DNA from: Dactylonectria macrodidyma
Lineage: Eukaryota; Ascomycota; Sordariomycetes; Hypocreales; Nectriaceae
Direction: 5' to 3'
NCBI GenBank assembly: GCA_020744425.1
Contig: JAGMUV010000002.1
Location: 372,001-436,000 of the forward strand
Length of the DNA: 64,000 nt
The notes below the pieces were generated by a model. That model saw only the letters and a list, made by a program, of their open reading frames with translations. It was not told the origin of the DNA and made no database searches. Both the position numbers and the translations under genes were made by a program. Shown one piece after another: positions 58,030-64,000 of this stretch (position 1 is its first letter; every line of letters begins with the position of its first letter).

Positions 58030-59452
58030 ATGTCTACCACGGCAGTAATAGTGAGTGATCCCAGCTATGGCCCGCCATGCATACACCCCAGCTGACGAAG
58101 GCCCTTAGGTGGGGGAATGGATCTTGCTGTTCTTAGCAATCATCCTGGTTGCTGCTCGTCTGTTTGTTCGGCTGTACATGAACAAGGACAGAATCCACTG
58201 GGCCGACGCATGGCTCATCATCGCAACATGCTCTGCCTTGGCTTTGGTCATCTGCGACCAGTTGGCATACCAAGCTAATGCCATGCTCAACTTCGTCGAC
58301 CCAGGTGTGCGAATGCTCAAGGTCATGCCGTCAACCTTCGAAATTGGCCACGACATCTTTCCTAACATCGATTCAGATCCGTTTTGCCGTCAATTACTTC
58401 TTCGATACCGGCATGTACTTTCCAAAGTTTAGCATCATCGCCTTCTACTACGCCCTAGTCCCCCGTACGCAGCCCAAAATGCGCATAGCATTGTATATCC
58501 TGACTGGCATCACGGTTTCTAGTTGTCTTGTCACATTCTTCAACGCTACTCTTTGGTGCGGAACCGACATTGCATCAAACTGGTGAGAGTTTCCCATTTT
58601 AGATGGCCAACCAGGGCACCAAAAGACACCGGAGCTCTCGTATTGACTCATAGTCTTTAATCAGGTCCACAGAACCAGGAGCCTGTAATGCATACAGCTC
58701 GACAACTATGATGAAGATTCACTGGGCTCTCAACTTCACCACTGAAGTCCTAAGTATGACATCATTTCAAAATCCTTCAGTTCTTTGTTGATGCTAATAT
58801 GATAGACGTCGTTTATCCTTTCCCTCTCATCCGAGACCTAAAGCTTCCAAGACGACGAGAAAAGATCGGCCTCGGAGTCATCCTGGGCCTCGGAGTGGTT
58901 ACAATCGCTGTCAGCATCGGACGCTTTACGAACATGACCACATCAGGCAACGGTGCTTTTTCCAATTGTCAGTAGACTTTGAACTTCTTCTCCAACATCT
59001 CATCCCTAATAGCAAAGTGCTAATCTGGATTGGCTTCAACAGACCTCTGGGCCACGTCCGAACTATGCGTCTCGATCATGCTGGTGGCACTCACGGCTTT
59101 GCGACCTTTGCTCCGAAAATTGGCACACATGCTTCACTCTAGCATCAACAGCAGCGACTACATAACCGGCTATAGAGGAAATTCGACCGACCCCCGATCC
59201 AGGACAACTCGATCGAAAGCACCCCAGACACAAGGCTCGGGGGCATATTGGCGAAGCGGGACGGGGACGAAGGGGCAGAGTGTGCTTGGCGACGAAAACG
59301 GCAGTGAAGTTCAACTGAATGAGATCAAGACGGGAAAGGTCACGAAGACTGAAGAAATCAGGATATCGATCGAGACGATCTCTAATGAAGGGTCCAGGGA
59401 GTACCCTAGCCCTGGGAAGCCGATGGGAATTGAAACATCCGTCATGGCATGA
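58030..59452 (+). CDS. Rhodopsin-like (PTH11-related) integral membrane protein, 6 exons, 366 aa
   Basis: Exons 58030-58050, 58109-58321, 58377-58582, 58665-58753, 58806-58967 and 59043-59452 join in frame. The first exon encodes only seven residues. Seven hydrophobic helices are visible, with family landmarks: RLFVRLYMNKDRIHWADAWL after helix 1, DTGMYFPKFSIIAFYY-ALVPRT around helix 3, CNAYSSTTMMKIHWALNFTTEV before helix 5, PLIRDLKLPRRREKIGLG and the LWATSELCVSIM helix 7. This is the large fungal rhodopsin/PTH11-like GPCR-type group at the plasma membrane. Ligands are unknown. No CFEM domain is present. The cytosolic tail is Ser/Thr/Lys-rich. Confidence 0.9.
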
Positions 59453-59855
59453 GGATTCTATGATTTGAGTGTACCGTCGCGAAACTCAAGCACACTAAAA
59501 TCTATTTCCGTTTTTGGGGTTAAGCTCTTGCCGCTCTAAGCTGAGTCGGTGCTGAGGTTGGGCCCTTGTATGGGCCCCTTGCGAGAGCCAGCCTCGCATT
59601 GCAACTGCTGGTCTCATCAAGGACTACTGGCCTAGCGGTATAGACTCGGGTCCCTGATTCTTCTGTGACAGCTGGGTCTAACCTAATAGCGTAGGGTAGG
59701 TCCAGGATGTGAGAGGTGTATGATCGAGTGAATTAGGACGTTAGCAATGAGCAATGCAGATCACGGTCTAGTAATGGTAAAATAGTAGATTTAATATAAC
59801 TAAGTGGGTACATCCTGGCTCTGCCGGTTGTGACCGCCTGATCCCAACCCGGCCG
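59453..59855. other. Intergenic sequence
   Basis: No gene. Near 59629-59640 the string TGGCCTAGCGGT resembles a tRNA A-box, but no B-box or cloverleaf follows. Confidence 0.5.
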
Positions 59856-60052
59856 TGATATCTTCGTGTGCCCTAACACAGACTCTATCGCATATCTACA
59901 ACGCAATCCAGATGTCTTATTTCTGGACTGCACCTACAAGACGAACAAGCACGCAATGCCACTTCTTAATATGATCAGGGTTCATTCTCGCCAGCGCTCT
60001 TTATGTATTGCATTTGCCTTTCTCTCTGGCAAGTCAGAAGAGGATTATTAGC
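59856..60052 (+). mobile_element. MULE transposase fragment (catalytic core only)
   Basis: About 65 residues read without interruption: NPDVLFLDCTYKTNKHAMPL, LLNMIRVHS, IAFAFLSGKSEEDY and then a TAG where Trp is normal. This is the start of the MULE transposase core, with its first catalytic aspartate (DCTYKTN) intact. No TIRs or remaining transposase are adjacent. It is the same protein region as in the degraded element at 46.3 kb but from a different, barely RIP-mutated copy. Confidence 0.8.
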
Positions 60053-60987
60053 ACGTAAAGCCGTATATCTGACAGTTTAGGTACATACATCGCTGAAGAC
60101 CGAGTCTATGTATTGGCAGACTTGCTCTGCGCCACCTTTGCTGTCTGCTTTGCCGAGGTCCCCGAATAGGGTAGGGAGCTCCATATATGGAGGACATGCC
60201 GAATTTAGCGCAGAGGGACTTGATCATCCTCCGAAAGTAGAGTCGCTCTTCGTGAGACATCTGCTGATCTGTCCCATAGGCGCTTGACTCTCATAAGAAA
60301 AGCGACTCGGTCATTAGAAGTGGTCCGTGTCTTCTAGTACTCGTCTGCTGCCTTTTCCAGCTCCTCTAGTGTCAGAAAGCTGACGATCTGTTTGAGCCTA
60401 GGAAATGACGCCTTCTTCATACGCATATAGCTGACGCGTCGGTTCTCGGATCGGGCGAGTATATTGAAGACGAGGAATGTAAAGCTTGGGTGTGTAGCAA
60501 AGCGAGCTCCTATCGTTGATATGTTAGTCTGTATAGCGCTGTACATTTAGATGAAAAAATATACCATGCCTCTCCAGCAAGAGGCGTGCCCATGGTCGGA
60601 GGTAAAACCCAGGTTTTTAACCGCCCTCACTGGCATGCTGGCATTCTGTCTCTCCTTCGATGCCGTCGCCTTCCAGGCACCTTGGACCGCCACGACCCCA
60701 GGGAAGAAGACAAGGGATGGCTTTAGGGAAGAAGTCGGGGTCTATAGAATCTACAAATTCTTCTCGCCGGCGGTTAATAATATACGGTTCTTCGCCATCT
60801 TGGTCGATAGTGTACCGCTGAGAAGCATCGGCTGGCTTGCGTCCTCGCCACCGCCCGTCTGCCTCCGCCGTTGCCCGTCGAAGTATCCATAGCTTGTCCT
60901 CATGGTGGCTTCGTTGTGCGTGTCGGTTGACATTAGACCAGTTGGCGTAATCTCGAAAAGCTCCTCCTCGATGTGACGCAGGTACAT
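60053..60987 (-). mobile_element. Helitron RepHel remnant (helicase-like N-terminal domain)
   Basis: Read on the minus strand from 60546, RFATHPSFTFLVFNILARSE, RRVSYMRMKKASFPRLKQIV and LTLEELEKAADEY are followed, across frame changes, by SNDRVAFLMR and MSHEERLYFRRMIKSLCAKFGMSS. This order is the Helitron helicase-like N-terminal domain of rolling-circle transposons. Upstream, 60987-60880 (MYLRHIEEELFEITPTG) fits the segment that precedes it in fungal Helitrons. Stops and shifts are present, and the Rep HUH motif, helicase and Helitron ends were not found, so it is a truncated relic. Confidence 0.7.
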
Positions 60988-61010
60988 GTCGTTTGGTTCA
61001 CCGCCGTTGA

Positions 61011-61740
61011 CCCTTCGGCAAGATCGTCGTTGACGAGCTTGAACACCGATGTATTGGATTCACATCTGTCTTCATCCCTGGCGGAACCTGAGAGGAGAAT
61101 AAAATGCGAGCTTTTAAGCTGAAGTGGCTTCTACAGCTCATCAACATTATTGATGAACTGAACTTAAATTTCGGCATCGCTCACCAGGATGTCCCCTCTC
61201 GAAATCTCGTCATTGATGAGACAACAGACTCGTTGCGTATCTTCGACTTCAACTATGCCAGTCGTGTTGGACATCGAGGATACGCACACGCCTGTAATGA
61301 TATCAAGGGAGTTCTTTTCACAATGTGCGAAATCATTACTCGTGAATACAGGTCACGCTCTCTGCGCAATGAAGAGCAAAGCGTCGAAGACAATGAGCAA
61401 AGACTTTAGATCGAACATCAGCAGGTCTGCCTTGACCATCCCGTCTCTGAATTCCGCAGGGCTCTCCGTCAATGGTTCCACGGGTGGTGGTTGAAGGGTA
61501 ACCAGATCGCTTTCTACATGTATGCCCCTCAGTTCATCGACTGGCCGGATCCACCTCAGCCACCGCCGTCTGAAGTCGTGGTCCGTTACACGAACGGTCC
61601 AGTGGTAGAGCTTAGATCGGTTTGGGATGAGTGTAAGACGGAGGTGCAAGAGCACGGAAAGACTGTTTTGACCTGGCAACGCCCTCCTCAATGCAGGCTC
61701 GAACCAGAGGACGGAACTCTCGAAAAGGGTGAATTAATTC
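61011..61740 (+). pseudogene. Fungal protein-kinase-like gene remnant with two in-frame stops
   Basis: One frame carries KIVVDELEHRCIGFTSVFIP, a TGA at 61089, FKLKWLLQLINIIDELN, GIAHQDVPSRNLVIDE (a kinase-like catalytic loop with His-x-Asp...Asn), LRIFDFNYASRVG (DFG-like), NDIKGVLFTMCEIITRE, a TAG at 61407, then LDHPVSEFRRALRQW and PQFIDWPDPPQPP. This order is that of an abundant ascomycete kinase-like family. The stops could come from CGA and TGG by RIP-type transitions. The N-terminal lobe is missing: TGA at 61008 closes the frame next to the Helitron relic. The right end overlaps the mannosidase 3' region loosely. Confidence 0.7.
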
Positions 61741-61884
61741 AGGTCGGTTCAGTTTTCTTTATTGGTCTACTTGTATATGATCTTAGATTAATCTTTCTTC
61801 GACTATACCCATCGCTGACCTGGTGTAGATATTGGCGACATACTCTAACACTCGTTCAGATTTACATACCAACAACCCTTTGCG

Positions 61885-63711
<1,827 letters not shown>

Positions 63712-64000
63712 GGATGAGACACGACCCGACAGCGAAAATGCATCATTACTTCGAAATGCAAGCAATTTTCAAGGTTGAAGTTACCACACGTTCGAACGGC
63801 GTCTGAGACTACTAATAAACAAATGCTGAGTCTGATTCTTGGTCATCGGAGCTGAAACCTCCGCCCCCTGCAGGTGCAAATTGGGCCGTCAGCGTGGAGA
63901 TACAGAGTGGGGAGACAGGGCCAACGAGCCAACAGATCCTCGGCGATTGCCATAGCGGCGCCTGGTTGGTATGATGGAAGCAAGGATGGCCAAATTTAGC
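63712..64000. other. Right edge of window, mannosidase promoter side
   Basis: Upstream sequence of the mannosidase gene. No further gene is visible before the window ends. Confidence 0.5.

Noticed and set aside
59625..59690. A-box-like TGGCCTAGCGGT, possible tRNA or tRNA-derived SINE
   Set aside because: No B-box (GGTTCGANTCC) and no cloverleaf could be drawn in the following 80 bases.

Overview
This window is nuclear DNA of a filamentous ascomycete (Pezizomycotina, probably Sordariomycetes). The evidence is GT-AG introns of about 50-80 bp with CTAAC-like branch sites, fungus-specific families (Zn2Cys6 factors, RTA1-like and PTH11/rhodopsin-like membrane proteins, STAND/NACHT and ankyrin proteins), and an A+T-saturated, CpA-depleted block typical of repeat-induced point mutation (RIP). 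The species cannot be named from the sequence.

Layout. 0-12.7 kb is compact: the 3' end of 5-oxoprolinase, a small membrane protein, a short-chain dehydrogenase, a long Gln-rich/Cys-rich protein, a Zn2Cys6 regulator, an RTA1-like protein and a secreted protein made of nine six-cysteine repeats. 12.9-20.0 kb has no credible gene. 20-35 kb holds a four-exon MFS exporter, a GNAT acetyltransferase, an ankyrin protein with a STAND-like N-terminus, a 13-exon sugar-porter-like MFS gene, a sarcosine-oxidase-like flavoenzyme and an orphan protein. 35.4-39.5 kb contains decayed genes: a NACHT gene with a frameshift and a stop, and an amidase remnant. 40-45.3 kb has a second Zn2Cys6 regulator, a four-helix MARVEL-like protein and catabolic type II 3-dehydroquinase.

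45.4-53.5 kb is one transposable element nested in another. The outer element is a Mutator-like (MULE) transposon with 95-bp terminal inverted repeats and a 10-bp target duplication. Its plus-strand transposase is split by a complete minus-strand Ty1/Copia retrotransposon with 177-bp LTRs and a 5-bp target duplication. Both interiors are heavily RIP-mutated, but the terminal repeats are largely spared. The outer insertion lies 150 bp upstream of the 3-dehydroquinase start codon.

53.8-56.2 kb is a kinase-WD40 gene broken by several single-base indels. 58.0-59.5 kb is an intact rhodopsin-like membrane protein gene. 59.8-61.9 kb is a graveyard: a MULE transposase scrap, a Helitron RepHel remnant and a fungal kinase-like pseudogene with in-frame stops. 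The window ends with a class I alpha-1,2-mannosidase (GH47).

No operon-like logic joins these genes. The main theme is a conserved gene backbone interrupted by transposon and degenerating conflict-type (STAND, kinase) islands. All exon coordinates were assigned by hand from splice signals, reading frame and family resemblance. No database search was possible.
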